The notes: generated by a model not told the origin, from the letters alone. DNA of 64,000 bases from Devosia epidermidihirudinis (GCF_000971295.1 NZ_LANJ01000016.1:1-64000); one strand, 5' to 3'; shown: positions 54,222 through 62,711, counted from the stretch's first letter. Made by a program: numbers and translations.

Positions 54222-55784
54222 ATGAGCCTTTACCGCAATTTTCTTTCTGTCGGCGGCCTGACCCTCTTGTCGCGCGTGGCCGGCTTTGCCCGCGATGCGC
54301 TGATGGCGGCTGTGCTGGGAACCGGCCCGGCGGCGGACGCGTTCAATGCGGCGTTCCGCTTTCCCAATCTATTCCGGCGCCTGTTTGCCGAGGGTGCCTT
54401 CAACACCGCCTTTGTGCCGATGTTTTCGACGGCGCTGGAAACGCAGAGCCGGGAGGAGGCCAAACTTCTCGCCAGCCGCATCATGAGCTGGCTGGTGGCG
54501 GCGATCCTTATCGTCACCATCCTCGCCGAAATCTTCATGGAACCCATCATGCGGGTTTTCGTGCCCGGGTTCGATGATCCGGAAAAGTTTGCGCTGACGG
54601 TGTTTTTGACGCGCATCATGTTCCCCTATCTCGCCTGCATGTCGCTGATGGCCGCCTATGGCGCGATCCTGAACACGCTGGGGCGGTTCTTTGCCGCTGC
54701 CTTCGCCCCGATCATCCTCAACATCGTCAATATCGCCGCCCTCGTGCCGCTGGCCATTTTCGTGCTCGATGATCGCGCCGACGCGGCCTTCTGGGTGGCC
54801 ATTGCCACCATGCTGGGCGGTATAGCGCAGCTGGCGCTGGTCTATGGCGCGGTGCGCCGGGCCGGGTTTGTGCCCCGCATCACCCTGCCCCGACCCAATG
54901 CCGAAGTGCGCCGCTTCTGGCTGCTCGCTATTCCGGCAATCCTGGCCGGTGGCATTACCCAGATCAATATTGTCGTGGGCACCATCATCGCCTCGAGTGC
55001 CGAAGGGGCCATCTCGATCCTCTCCTATGCCGACCGGCTCTATCAGCTGCCGCTGGGGATTATCGGCATTGCTATCGGTACCGTGCTGCTGCCCGAACTC
55101 AGCCGCCATCTGAGCGCCGGACGCAATGAGGCGGCCAAGCAGAGCCAGGATCAATCCCTGCTGCTCGCCATGCTGCTCTCCATGCCTGCCGCTGCCGCTT
55201 TGGCCTCGCTCTCGGTGCCCATTGTCCGCGTGCTGTTCGAGCGCGGCGCGTTTGATGCGGCGGCCACGGGCCATGTCGCCGAGGCCTTGGTGGGCTATGC
55301 CTGGGGCCTGCCGGCATTTGTGCTGATCCGCGTGCTGCAGCCGGGCTTTTTCTCGCGCAAGGACACCATCACGCCGACCGTCTTTGCCGGTATTTCGGTG
55401 GTTGCCAATATCGGGCTGTCGCTGTGGCTGTTCCCCAGCCTGCAGCATGTCGGCATCGCACTGGCGACCACGCTGTCGTCGTGGCTCAATGCCGTGATGC
55501 TGGCGCTGTTTCTGGCGTTGCGCGGTTATTTCTCGCTGCCACTGGCGTCGCTGCGCAAACACCTCTTCACCATTGCCAGCAGCCTTGTCATGGCCGGGGT
55601 GCTTTATGTGCTAGGCCTGCGCGCCCATGCGATCTTCTCGCCGGGCACCCCCATCCTGCTGCAGATCGCGGCGCTGTTTGCCATCTGCGTCTTTGGTGCG
55701 GTGCTCTATTTCACGCTGGTCCATATCACCGGGGCGCAGAAGCTGGGCATGCTGGCGAGCCGGTTGCGGCGCAAGCGGGCTTAG
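54222..55784 (+). CDS. murJ: Lipid II flippase MurJ
   Basis: 520 residues with about 14 transmembrane helices. N-terminal SLYRNFLSVGGLTLLSRVAGFARDALMAAVLGTGPAADAFNAAFRFPNLFRRLFAEGAFNTAFVPMF is the MurJ start, with the conserved Arg in VAGFARD and FNLFRRLFAEGAF; WLLAIPAILAGGITQINIVVGTIIAS follows. Exports lipid II for peptidoglycan. The start at 54222 is preferred; an in-frame upstream extension into the repeat block is not protein-like. Confidence 0.96.
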   Translation: MSLYRNFLSVGGLTLLSRVAGFARDALMAAVLGTGPAADAFNAAFRFPNLFRRLFAEGAFNTAFVPMFSTALETQSREEAKLLASRIMSWLVAAILIVTILAEIFMEPIMRVFVPGFDDPEKFALTVFLTRIMFPYLACMSLMAAYGAILNTLGRFFAAAFAPIILNIVNIAALVPLAIFVLDDRADAAFWVAIATMLGGIAQLALVYGAVRRAGFVPRITLPRPNAEVRRFWLLAIPAILAGGITQINIVVGTIIASSAEGAISILSYADRLYQLPLGIIGIAIGTVLLPELSRHLSAGRNEAAKQSQDQSLLLAMLLSMPAAAALASLSVPIVRVLFERGAFDAAATGHVAEALVGYAWGLPAFVLIRVLQPGFFSRKDTITPTVFAGISVVANIGLSLWLFPSLQHVGIALATTLSSWLNAVMLALFLALRGYFSLPLASLRKHLFTIASSLVMAGVLYVLGLRAHAIFSPGTPILLQIAALFAICVFGAVLYFTLVHITGAQKLGMLASRLRRKRA

Positions 55785-55851
55785 ACAACGCGCCATATCG
55801 GATATAAGGGTTTCACCAATAACCGCACTTTCGAACGGCTAGGCTGACTTC

Positions 55852-56883
55852 ATGGCTTTTACCTCGCGCGTCTTTTCGGGCATCCAACCCTCCGGCGATC
55901 TGCATCTCGGCAACTACCTCGGCGCCATCCGGCGCTTTGTGCCGCTGCAAGACACGCATGAGACCATCTATTGCGTGGTCGATATGCATGCGATCACCGT
56001 GTGGCAGGACCCCGATGACCTGCGCCGCGCGACGCGCGAAGTGGCCGCTGCCTTCATCGCTGCAGGCGTCGACCCCAAGCGCTCGATCGTCTTCAACCAG
56101 TCTCAGGTCATCCAGCACGCCGAGCTGGCCTGGGTGTTCAACTGCGTCGCCCGCATGGGCTGGATGCAGCGCATGACCCAGTTCAAGGACAAGGCCGGCA
56201 AGAACTCCGAAGCCGTGTCGCTGGGCTTGCTGGCCTACCCATCGCTGATGGCAGCCGATATCCTGCTCTATAAGGCCACTCAAGTGCCGGTCGGCGACGA
56301 CCAGAAGCAGCACCTTGAACTGACACGCGATATCGCCGCCAAGTTCAACAATGACTATGCCAAGTCGATTGCCGATCAGGGGCTGGACGCCGAGTTCTTC
56401 CCCATCACCGAGCCACTGATTGCCGGTCCCGCGACCCGCATCATGAGCCTGCGCGATGGCACCAAGAAAATGAGCAAATCGGACCCCTCCGATCAGTCGC
56501 GCATCTCCCTGCTCGACGACGCCGATGCGATCTCCAAAAAGATCAAGAAGGCAACGACCGATCCAGAGCCCCTGCCCGAGACCGTCGAAGGTCTGGCCGG
56601 TCGCGCCGAGGCCGACAACCTCGTCGGCATCTATGCCGCGCTGTCCGACAAGACCAAGGTTGAGGTCATTGCCGAATATGGTGGGAAGGGCTGGGGCGCG
56701 TTCAAGCCGGCTCTGGCCGATCTGGCTGTGGCCCAGTTGGCGCCCATGTCCAATGAAATGCGTCGCCTGATCGAGGACACCACTACGATCGACGCCATTC
56801 TGCGGGACGGCGCCGAGCGCGCCCGCGCCATCGCCGAAAAGACCATGGTGGACGTGCGCAATATCGTCGGCTTCATCCGCTAA
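55852..56883 (+). CDS. trpS: Tryptophan-tRNA ligase
   Basis: 343 residues, class I synthetase. HIGH-like motif [13 protein letters not shown] (about 12-24) and KMSKS motif [10 protein letters not shown] near 202-213; the [30 protein letters not shown] block is also conserved. Charges tRNA-Trp. Downstream of murJ by 67 bp and upstream of the universal stress gene by 11 bp, as in related genomes. Confidence 0.97.
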   Translation: MAFTSRVFSGIQPSGDLHLGNYLGAIRRFVPLQDTHETIYCVVDMHAITVWQDPDDLRRATREVAAAFIAAGVDPKRSIVFNQSQVIQHAELAWVFNCVARMGWMQRMTQFKDKAGKNSEAVSLGLLAYPSLMAADILLYKATQVPVGDDQKQHLELTRDIAAKFNNDYAKSIADQGLDAEFFPITEPLIAGPATRIMSLRDGTKKMSKSDPSDQSRISLLDDADAISKKIKKATTDPEPLPETVEGLAGRAEADNLVGIYAALSDKTKVEVIAEYGGKGWGAFKPALADLAVAQLAPMSNEMRRLIEDTTTIDAILRDGAERARAIAEKTMVDVRNIVGFIR

Positions 56884-56894
56884 ACGGAGGCGCA

Positions 56895-57365
56895 ATGTAC
56901 GAGACCGAGTACAAACGCAAATTCCTCGTCGTCATTGACGAGACGCCTGAATGCGACCGGGCCCTGACCTTTGCCGCCTATCGCGTCAAGCGCACTGGCG
57001 GCACGGTTGTGCTGATGAGCGTGGTGCCCAAGCCCGAGTTTATCGGGCTGGGCGTCGAGGATGTGCTGCGCGCCGAAGCGGTCGAGGATGCCGAGCGCAA
57101 CCTCGACACGCGCCTCGCCCGCATTCGCGATATCGGTGAAGTGAAGGTTGAATCGGTCATCCGCGAAGGCGAAGCGGCCGAGGAGATCGAGCGCGTCATC
57201 GATCAGGACCGCGATATCGCCATTCTGGTGCTGGGCGCCTCGATATCATCGGAAGGCCCCGGCCCACTGGTGATGCACTTCGCCAACCGTGCCAATGCCC
57301 TGCCCATCCCGCTCACGGTCGTGCCGGGCCGGATGAGCGACGAAGAGATCGTGGCTATCTGTTAA
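56895..57365 (+). CDS. Universal stress protein family protein
   Basis: 156 residues. UspA fold with FLVVIDETPECDRALTFAAYRVKRTGGTVVLMSVV at the N-terminus and DIAILVLGASISSEGPGPLVMHFA at the C-terminus. The usual ATP-binding loop G-x2-G-x9-G-S/T is not clearly present, which suggests a non-ATP-binding type. Function is stress adaptation, not specified further. Probably co-transcribed with trpS. Confidence 0.88.
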   Translation: MYETEYKRKFLVVIDETPECDRALTFAAYRVKRTGGTVVLMSVVPKPEFIGLGVEDVLRAEAVEDAERNLDTRLARIRDIGEVKVESVIREGEAAEEIERVIDQDRDIAILVLGASISSEGPGPLVMHFANRANALPIPLTVVPGRMSDEEIVAIC

Positions 57366-57658
57366 GCGGCGGCCTTGGCGCGTTCGTGCCGGGCCAGCAT
57401 CGGATCATTGAGAAACGTACCGAACGGGAAGAACGAGGCGACAGTCGTGCGCAGCCACTGCACGGCGGTAAAGCCCGTGCCCCACAAGCACACTACCATG
57501 GCCAGCAGATAGACCACGAAGGCCACGCCATGGATCATGCCCACCGGCGGCACCAGGTGCGGATAATCGAACCAGTACTTCAGCGGCATGGCCACCAGAA
57601 ACAGGGCCAGCGTCGTAAGGCCTTCGATAAGGCCGATGGTGCGGAACAAGCGGATCAT
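57362..57658 (-). CDS. DUF3817 domain-containing membrane protein
   Basis: 98 residues. Typical DUF3817 features: FRTIGLIEGLTTLALFLVAMPLKYWFDYPHLVPPVGMIHGVAFVVYLLAMVVCLWG, two to three helices with the conserved Glu in the first and His in MIHG. Function unknown; the family is found with MFS transporters in some actinobacteria. Overlaps the universal stress gene stop by 4 bp (convergent). Confidence 0.88.
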   Translation of the reverse strand: MIRLFRTIGLIEGLTTLALFLVAMPLKYWFDYPHLVPPVGMIHGVAFVVYLLAMVVCLWGTGFTAVQWLRTTVASFFPFGTFLNDPMLARHERAKAAA

Positions 57659-57724
57659 GGCTTTGTGCTATCGCCGGGCGGGTTCGCCGTGAAGGCGGCA
57701 CATGGTCGCTATGCGCAATCGCCC

Positions 57725-57752
57725 TTGCACTCCGCGCATAAAAGTCTATTTT
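57725..57752 (+). promoter_or_regulatory. Putative sigma-70 promoter of the nifU-like gene
   Basis: TTGCAC (57725-57730), 16 bp, TATTTT (57747-57752). The -10 overlaps the Irr-type box that starts at 57750. Confidence 0.45.
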
Positions 57753-57766
57753 AGAAGCATTCTAAT
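57750..57766. promoter_or_regulatory. Irr-type iron control element (ICE box) before the nifU-like gene
   Basis: TTTAGAA-GCA-TTCTAAT, a near-perfect TTTAGAA/TTCTAA(A) inverted repeat, matching the Irr-box consensus of Rhizobiales. It lies 21 bp before the ATG and over the -10, suggesting repression by Irr under iron limitation. Confidence 0.75.
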
Positions 57767-57787
57767 CGTAAATTTCAAGGCTGCCAG

Positions 57788-58354
57788 ATGTTCATCCAGA
57801 CCGAAGCCACGCCAAATCCTGCGACGCTCAAGTTCCTGCCGGGCCGCGATGTGCTGGTGGGTGAACCCCGTGATTTCCGCAGCCCCGAAGCCGCTTCGAT
57901 CTCGCCTCTGGCGATGGGCCTGTTCGCCATTTCCGGCGTCAATGGCGTGTTCCTCGGCTCCGACTTCATTTCGGTGACGAAGGACGACACCAATTGGGCC
58001 CACATCAAGCCCGCCATTCTCGGCGTCATCATGGACCACTTCCTGTCCGGCAAGCCCGTGATCGTGGAAGGCAGCGCTGATGTCACCAATCTCGACGAGG
58101 TTGAAGAGTTCTTTGACGAAAGCGATGCCGAAACCGTCGAAGTGATCAAGGAATTGCTGGCCACCCGCGTGCGCCCGGCCGTTGCCATGGATGGCGGCGA
58201 CATCATCTTCAAGGGCTTCCGCGAAGGCCAGGTGTTCCTCCACATGCAGGGCGCCTGCTCGGGCTGCCCATCCTCGACGGCAACCCTCAAGAGCGGCATC
58301 GAAAACCTGCTCCGCCACTTCGTCCCCGGTGTTGAAGGCGTGCACCAGGTCTGA
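57788..58354 (+). CDS. NifU family Fe-S cluster scaffold (Nfu type)
   Basis: 188 residues. N-terminal Nfu_N domain (FIQTEATPNPATLKFLPGRDVL) and C-terminal NifU-like domain with the cluster-binding CxxC in MQGACSGCPSSTATLKSGIENLL (about 155). Delivers [4Fe-4S] clusters to apoproteins. The promoter region carries an Irr box, which is consistent with iron-dependent control. Followed by a rho-independent terminator. Confidence 0.95.
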   Translation: MFIQTEATPNPATLKFLPGRDVLVGEPRDFRSPEAASISPLAMGLFAISGVNGVFLGSDFISVTKDDTNWAHIKPAILGVIMDHFLSGKPVIVEGSADVTNLDEVEEFFDESDAETVEVIKELLATRVRPAVAMDGGDIIFKGFREGQVFLHMQGACSGCPSSTATLKSGIENLLRHFVPGVEGVHQV

Positions 58355-58378
58355 TCTACACCAGTTAGCAGCAAGCCG

Positions 58379-58416
58379 AGGGCCTGGGGAGTAATCCCTG
58401 GGCCCTTAGTTTTTTG
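58379..58416 (+). terminator. Rho-independent terminator of the nifU-like gene
   Basis: AGGGCCTGGGGA, loop GTAA, TCCCTGGGCCCT, with two G-T pairs, then TAGTTTTTT. 25 nt after the stop. Confidence 0.8.
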
Positions 58417-58535
58417 CCCTTACCTCTCCCCCAAGGGGAGAGGTAGGGCCACGCCGTTGGGTGTGGGGAGATTGAGGTGATGCACGGACTGTAGACTGGC
58501 GCTTTGGGCTTGGGTCGATGCCCCCAACCCCAGAT

Positions 58536-58566
58536 CGTCACCCTCGGGTCAAGCCCGAGGGTGACG
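58536..58566. repeat. CGTCACCCTCGGG palindrome
   Basis: Perfect 13-bp arms CGTCACCCTCGGG and CCCGAGGGTGACG around TCAAG. Best-preserved copy of the family also seen at 19537-19561. Located between the nifU and corC terminators. Confidence 0.7.
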
Positions 58567-58595
58567 AGCGTTGGGGGTGGCGCCAAACCAAAAGA

Positions 58596-58621
58596 AAAAG
58601 CCCGGATCACTCCGGGCTTTT
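58596..58621 (-). terminator. Rho-independent terminator of corC
   Basis: AAAAGCCCGGA, loop TCAC, TCCGGGCTTTT; on the minus strand the 11-bp stem ends in a T-rich tract. Directly beyond the corC stop. Confidence 0.8.
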
Positions 58622-58624
58622 GAC

Positions 58625-59650
58625 TTATTCCGCAGCGGCCTTCTGGGCGTCGGTGCGTTGGTCGGTGATGGCCAGCGTTTCGGCTGATCCCTCGACCTTG
58701 CGGCGGATGCGGAGGCGTTTGATGCGGCGGCTGTCGGCGGCGAGGACTTCGAATTCGAAGCCGTCGAGTTTGGTGACGCGTTCGCCGCGCTTGGGCACAT
58801 GGCCGGCCAGGTCGAAGACCAGGCCACCAATGGTGTCGACATCCTCGGCGTACTCGCCGGGATCGAATTCGGGACCCAGCATGGCGCGGACATCGCTGAG
58901 TTCGGCGCGGGCATCGGCAATATAAGTGTCCGTGCCGACCTTGCGGATCAGCGCGGCCGCGAGTTCGTCATGCTCGTCCTCGATCTCGCCGACAACGGCT
59001 TCGAGCAGATCCTCGATGGTCACCAGACCATCGGTGCCACCATATTCGTCGACCACGATAGCCATATGCACGCGGGAGGCGCGCATCGACTGCAACAGGT
59101 CGCCCACGGGCATGAAGGTGGGCACGAACATGGCGTCGCGGATGATGTCGAGCTTGCCCAGCTTCTGCTTAAGCACGGTCGAGACCAATTTGACCGGCAC
59201 TTCCTTTTCGGGATCGGTCACCGGCTCGGTGATCTTGGCCAGGGCATCCTTGACGTGGATGAAGCCCAGGATGTTGTCGAGGCCATCATCGTAAACCGGC
59301 AGGCGCGAATGGCGCACATCGCGGAAACGGGCAATCAAGCTGCCCAGGTTGATGTCGGATTCAACGGCCTGAATGTCGGAGCGTTCGACCATGACGTCGC
59401 CCACAGACACAGTCCCCAGTTTGAGGACGTTGGTGAGGATCGTGCGTTCGCTCTCGGAGAAATCGGCCTCCGCACTCCCCTGCTCTTCCAGCGCGACCTG
59501 AAGGTCATCGCGGAGGGAAACCGTGCGAAGGGCCATGAGGGCCCGGATACGGTTCCAGATCGACGGCCTCCGTGCAGGCACGGAGGCGGGACTAGAAGGA
59601 GGCTCGGGGTTGGCGGGCGTCTGAGGGCCCAAACTGTCGCTGTCGTTCAT
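58625..59650 (-). CDS. CorC/HlyC family CBS-domain protein (YbeX-like)
   Basis: 341 residues. Paired CBS domains (about 90-205: VGDVMVERSDIQAVESDINLGSLIARFRDVRHSRLPVYDDGLDNILGFIHVKDAL and DAMFVPTFMPVGDLLQSMRASRVHMAIVVDEYGGTDGLVTIEDLLEAVVGEIEDEHD), then a CorC_HlyC FAD-like domain. No N-terminal DUF21 membrane domain, so it is cytosolic. Implicated in ribosome or magnesium physiology with YbeY and YbeZ. Downstream of ybeY by 75 bp, last gene of phoH-ybeY-corC. Confidence 0.92.
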   Translation of the reverse strand: MNDSDSLGPQTPANPEPPSSPASVPARRPSIWNRIRALMALRTVSLRDDLQVALEEQGSAEADFSESERTILTNVLKLGTVSVGDVMVERSDIQAVESDINLGSLIARFRDVRHSRLPVYDDGLDNILGFIHVKDALAKITEPVTDPEKEVPVKLVSTVLKQKLGKLDIIRDAMFVPTFMPVGDLLQSMRASRVHMAIVVDEYGGTDGLVTIEDLLEAVVGEIEDEHDELAAALIRKVGTDTYIADARAELSDVRAMLGPEFDPGEYAEDVDTIGGLVFDLAGHVPKRGERVTKLDGFEFEVLAADSRRIKRLRIRRKVEGSAETLAITDQRTDAQKAAAE

Positions 59651-59703
59651 CGTTTGCTGCCGTCGGGTGACGGCTTTCTGACCTTTAAAAAGGAAAACTG
59701 CAC

Positions 59704-59721
59704 CGCCGATTATACGGCGGG
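59704..59721. repeat. Hairpin in the ybeY-corC spacer
   Basis: CCGCCG, loop ATTATA, CGGCGG. On the minus strand it is followed by a T-rich stretch (TTTTCCTTTTT), so partial termination before corC is possible; TATAAT in its loop could alternatively act as a -10. Confidence 0.4.
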
Positions 59722-59725
59722 CACA

Positions 59726-60199
59726 TCAATCGGCATAGGGGTCGTCTATTCCCAATGTAGCCAATATCTGGGTCTCAAGGCTCTCCATTTGAAGGGCCTC
59801 TGTGTCAGTGATGTGATCATAACCCAGAATATGGAGGAATCCATGCACGATCAGGTGCGTGAAATGATCGTTAAAGCTCTTGCCGAGGTCGAGCGCTTCG
59901 GCCTCCAGCGTCTCACGCGCCAGCGTGATATCGCCCAGAATGCCCACGACCGGCCCAAAGGGCTCGATCTGGGGGAAGCTCAGCACATTGGTTGAGCTGT
60001 CCTTGCCGCGCCACTGCTTGTTGAGCTCATGCTGCTCCTCGTCATCGGTCAAAAGGATCGACAGCTCTGCCGCCCCCCTCACCTTGGCCTTGGATTGCTT
60101 GAGCGCTTCGAGCACGGCACGTTCGGCCAGAGGATCGAGATCCTCCGGCCAGGCTTCGTCGTTGCGGATAATGGCGATGTCGAGCGGCGAGACGGTCAG
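59726..60199 (-). CDS. ybeY: Endoribonuclease YbeY (rRNA maturation factor)
   Basis: 157 residues if started at CTG 60199. C-terminal zinc motif HLIVHGFLHILGYDH (three His) is intact, as is the RGKDSSTNVLSFP block. Upstream of GTG 60115 the frame stays open and reads TVSPLDIAIIRNDEAWPEDLDPLAERAVLEALK, the usual YbeY N-terminus, but contains no ATG, GTG or TTG. A CTG overlapping the phoH stop (CTGA), 8 nt after AAGGA, gives a full-length protein; a GTG start would lose about 28 residues including the first strand. Confidence 0.9.
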   Translation of the reverse strand: MTVSPLDIAIIRNDEAWPEDLDPLAERAVLEALKQSKAKVRGAAELSILLTDDEEQHELNKQWRGKDSSTNVLSFPQIEPFGPVVGILGDITLARETLEAEALDLGKSFNDHFTHLIVHGFLHILGYDHITDTEALQMESLETQILATLGIDDPYAD

Positions 60200-61239
60200 C
60201 GCGGTATTCCTTCGGTGGCTTTTTCGGCCAGCTTCTTGGCGGTATCGGCCTCGTAGGCACGCACGATGCGGCCCACCAGAGCGTGGCGAACCACGTCCTT
60301 ATCGTTGAAGCGCGAAATATGCACGCCCTCAACGCCGTCCAACAGGCCAATGGCCTCCACCAGCCCCGATTTTTCGCCGCGCGGCAGATCGACCTGTGTC
60401 GGATCGCCGGTGACGATCATCTTGGAGTTCTCGCCAAGACGAGTCAGGAACATCTTCATCTGCATCGATGTGGTGTTCTGGGCTTCGTCCAGGATCACCA
60501 CGGCATTCGCCAAGGTGCGGCCACGCATGAAGGCCAGAGGCGCGACTTCGATGATCCCGGACGTGATGCAGCGCTCGACGTTTTCAGGCTTCATCATGTC
60601 GTAGAGCGCGTCATAGAGCGGACGCAGATAGGGATCGACCTTTTCCTTCATGTCGCCGGGCAGAAAGCCGAGGCGTTCGCCCGCTTCCACGGCGGGACGC
60701 GACAGGATGATGCGGTTGATATCGCCGCGTTCCAGCAAGGATGCGGCATGCGCGACGGCGAGATAGGTCTTGCCGGTACCGGCCGGGCCGACACCAAACA
60801 CCAGCTCGCTCCGTTCCATGGCGCGCATATAGGCATCCTGGGCAGGTGTGCGGGCGACGATAGTGGATTTGCGCGTGGCGATCTGGGCCATGCGCACCTT
60901 GCCCTTGCGCTCAAGGGTCGGCAGGGTCAGCTGGCTGTCTTCGGTCTCGATCATGCGGATGACGCCATCGACATCAGAAATGTCGACAGTGCGGCCTTCC
61001 TCAAGCGAGCCATAAAGGGATTCCAGCACGCGCCGGGCCTGATCGACCTGGCTGGATGCGCCTTTGAGCAAGACATGGTTGCCACGCGGCGTAGCCGTGA
61101 CCTTGAGCCGCTGTTCGATCAGCGCGAGATTTTGATCAAAATCGCCATAGAGCTGTGCGGCCAGGCGGTTGTCTTCAAAAGCAAGTTCGAGTTGCGATGC
61201 GAGTGCGTTGTCGGCGGTCGGGGCCAAATGCCTGCTCAA
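60196..61239 (-). CDS. phoH: PhoH-like ATPase (YbeZ)
   Basis: 347 residues from TTG 61239 (GGAG 10 nt upstream). Residues about 1-110 form the KH-like N-domain (LKVTATPRGNHVLLKGASSQVDQARRVLESLY), and the ATPase has Walker A FGVGPAGTGKTYLAVAHA and Walker B FVILDEAQNTTSMQMKMFLTRLG. Acts with YbeY in rRNA processing. An ATG at 61422 in the same frame gives a 61-residue extension that does not look like YbeZ. Confidence 0.93.
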   Translation of the reverse strand: MSRHLAPTADNALASQLELAFEDNRLAAQLYGDFDQNLALIEQRLKVTATPRGNHVLLKGASSQVDQARRVLESLYGSLEEGRTVDISDVDGVIRMIETEDSQLTLPTLERKGKVRMAQIATRKSTIVARTPAQDAYMRAMERSELVFGVGPAGTGKTYLAVAHAASLLERGDINRIILSRPAVEAGERLGFLPGDMKEKVDPYLRPLYDALYDMMKPENVERCITSGIIEVAPLAFMRGRTLANAVVILDEAQNTTSMQMKMFLTRLGENSKMIVTGDPTQVDLPRGEKSGLVEAIGLLDGVEGVHISRFNDKDVVRHALVGRIVRAYEADTAKKLAEKATEGIPR

Positions 61240-61541
61240 ACTGGTGTTGCTCCACGTGCATACGCGGCGCGGGAGTGCTCCGCGAGAATAGAAGGACGCT
61301 AGGCCGTTTTGCCAGCGATGTCTGTAGCAATATTGTGACGATACGTCGCCGCGACAAGGGTTTGGGTTCGGGCGGATTGCCTGTTCGGGTATCGTATACC
61401 CTAAAACGATCGCCATACGCAAAAAATACCCAAGATGATGCAGCTATACAGAACGCCATGCCCGTGGTAGTCTAATTTGTAGAATGGAATGCGATGGCCG
61501 CGTCTTGGGCGACGCGCCGTTGGACGGCATGGAGATGAGCG
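61240..61541. other. 302-bp divergent spacer phoH / cysteine synthase-like
   Basis: Holds the promoters of the phoH operon and the cysteine synthase-like gene. Its most notable element is the palindrome GGGTATCGTATACCC (61387-61401), with an extra ATACCC at about 61426-61431. No coding frame seen. Confidence 0.5.
61387..61401. promoter_or_regulatory. Palindrome GGGTAT-CGT-ATACCC, candidate operator
   Basis: Perfect 6-bp arms about a 3-bp centre; a third ATACCC half lies 30 bp on. Located about 140 bp before the cysteine synthase-like start and 150 bp before the phoH start. No regulator identified. Confidence 0.5.
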
Positions 61542-62690
61542 ATGATGCGGGCGGACCGGAACTGGGTCAATCAGGCGGCAGCACAGCTGGCCGAGGACGC
61601 CAGCTGTTGTTCGGAAACCAGCCTGATCCGTATCGAAACGCCTCTGGGCTATCCGACCATCTATATGAAGGACGAATCCACCCACGCCACCGGTAGCCTC
61701 AAGCACCGGCTGGCCCGCTCGCTGTTCAGCTATGGGCTGTGCAATGGCTGGATCGATGCCGACACCCATATCATCGAATGCTCCTCGGGCTCGACCGCCG
61801 TGTCGGAAGCCTATTTTGCCAAGATGCTGGGTCTGCGCTTCACGGCCGTGATGACCAAGAAGACCTCGGCCGAAAAGATTGCGCTGATCGAGGCGCATGG
61901 CGGCACCTGCATGCTGGTGGATACCGAGGCCGAGGCCAAGCAGACCTGCGTGGACCTGGCGCGCGAACCCGGCACCCATTTCATGGACCAGTTCACCTAT
62001 GCCGAGCGCGCCGTCGACTGGCAGGCGCGTTCCAGCATGGCCAATGTGAGCTTTGAGCAATTGGCGGGCGAGCCGAACGCCATCCCCGATTGGATCGTGG
62101 TCGGTGCCGGGACCGGTGGCACGGCGACGTCGTTTGGCCGCTTTATCCGCGCGCGCGGCCACGCCACTCAGCTTTGCCTCGCCGATCCCGAGGGGTCGGC
62201 CTATCACTATGCCATCAACAATCCCGGCGGCGCCGAGCGCGTCCCGGCTGGTTCGCTGGTGGAAGGCATTGGCCGCAAGCAATGCGAAGCCTCGTTCCTG
62301 CCCATGCTGATCGATCGCGCCATTGCCGTGGCCGATGCGTCGAGCATTGGTGCGGCCCATGCGCTGTCCCATCGTCTGGGCAAGCTGGTTGGCGGCTCAT
62401 CGGGCACCAATTTGTGGGTGAGCATACTGCTGGCGCAGGAGATGCACCGGCAGGGCCACTCCGGCAGTATCCTGACGCTGATCTGCGACACCGGCGAACG
62501 CTATCGCAGCACCATGTATGACCCGGCCTGGCTCGCTGCCAAGGATGTCGATTATCTGTCCGCCATGGAAAAGGTTGGCGCCTTTATCGGTCGGGCGGAA
62601 ATTGTGCGGCGTGATGCCGGATGCGACGACGCGCAGGCCATGTCGCTGGCCAAGGAAGCCGGCGCCAGCAGCGTCGGCCTCCACGCGTAG
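61542..62690 (+). CDS. PLP-dependent cysteine synthase family protein
   Basis: 382 residues. Fold type II β-family: PLP Lys in STHATGSLKHRLARS (about 54), IIECSSGSTAVSEAYFAKMLGL substrate loop, phosphate-binding VGAGTGGTATSFGRFIRA, and SSGTNLW near the C-terminus, followed by a ~40-residue extension. Resembles cysteine or cystathionine synthase-type enzymes, but the SSGSTAVS loop is not the typical cysteine synthase TSGNTGI, so the reaction is uncertain. Confidence 0.82.
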   Translation: MMRADRNWVNQAAAQLAEDASCCSETSLIRIETPLGYPTIYMKDESTHATGSLKHRLARSLFSYGLCNGWIDADTHIIECSSGSTAVSEAYFAKMLGLRFTAVMTKKTSAEKIALIEAHGGTCMLVDTEAEAKQTCVDLAREPGTHFMDQFTYAERAVDWQARSSMANVSFEQLAGEPNAIPDWIVVGAGTGGTATSFGRFIRARGHATQLCLADPEGSAYHYAINNPGGAERVPAGSLVEGIGRKQCEASFLPMLIDRAIAVADASSIGAAHALSHRLGKLVGGSSGTNLWVSILLAQEMHRQGHSGSILTLICDTGERYRSTMYDPAWLAAKDVDYLSAMEKVGAFIGRAEIVRRDAGCDDAQAMSLAKEAGASSVGLHA

Positions 62691-62711
62691 GAGCCTTTGG
62701 GGGCACGTTCA

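Noticed and set aside
61247-61258. CACGTG near phoH as an eighth parS-like site
   Set aside because: Flanks (TCCACGTGCA) lack the TT/AA arms shared by the other seven copies.
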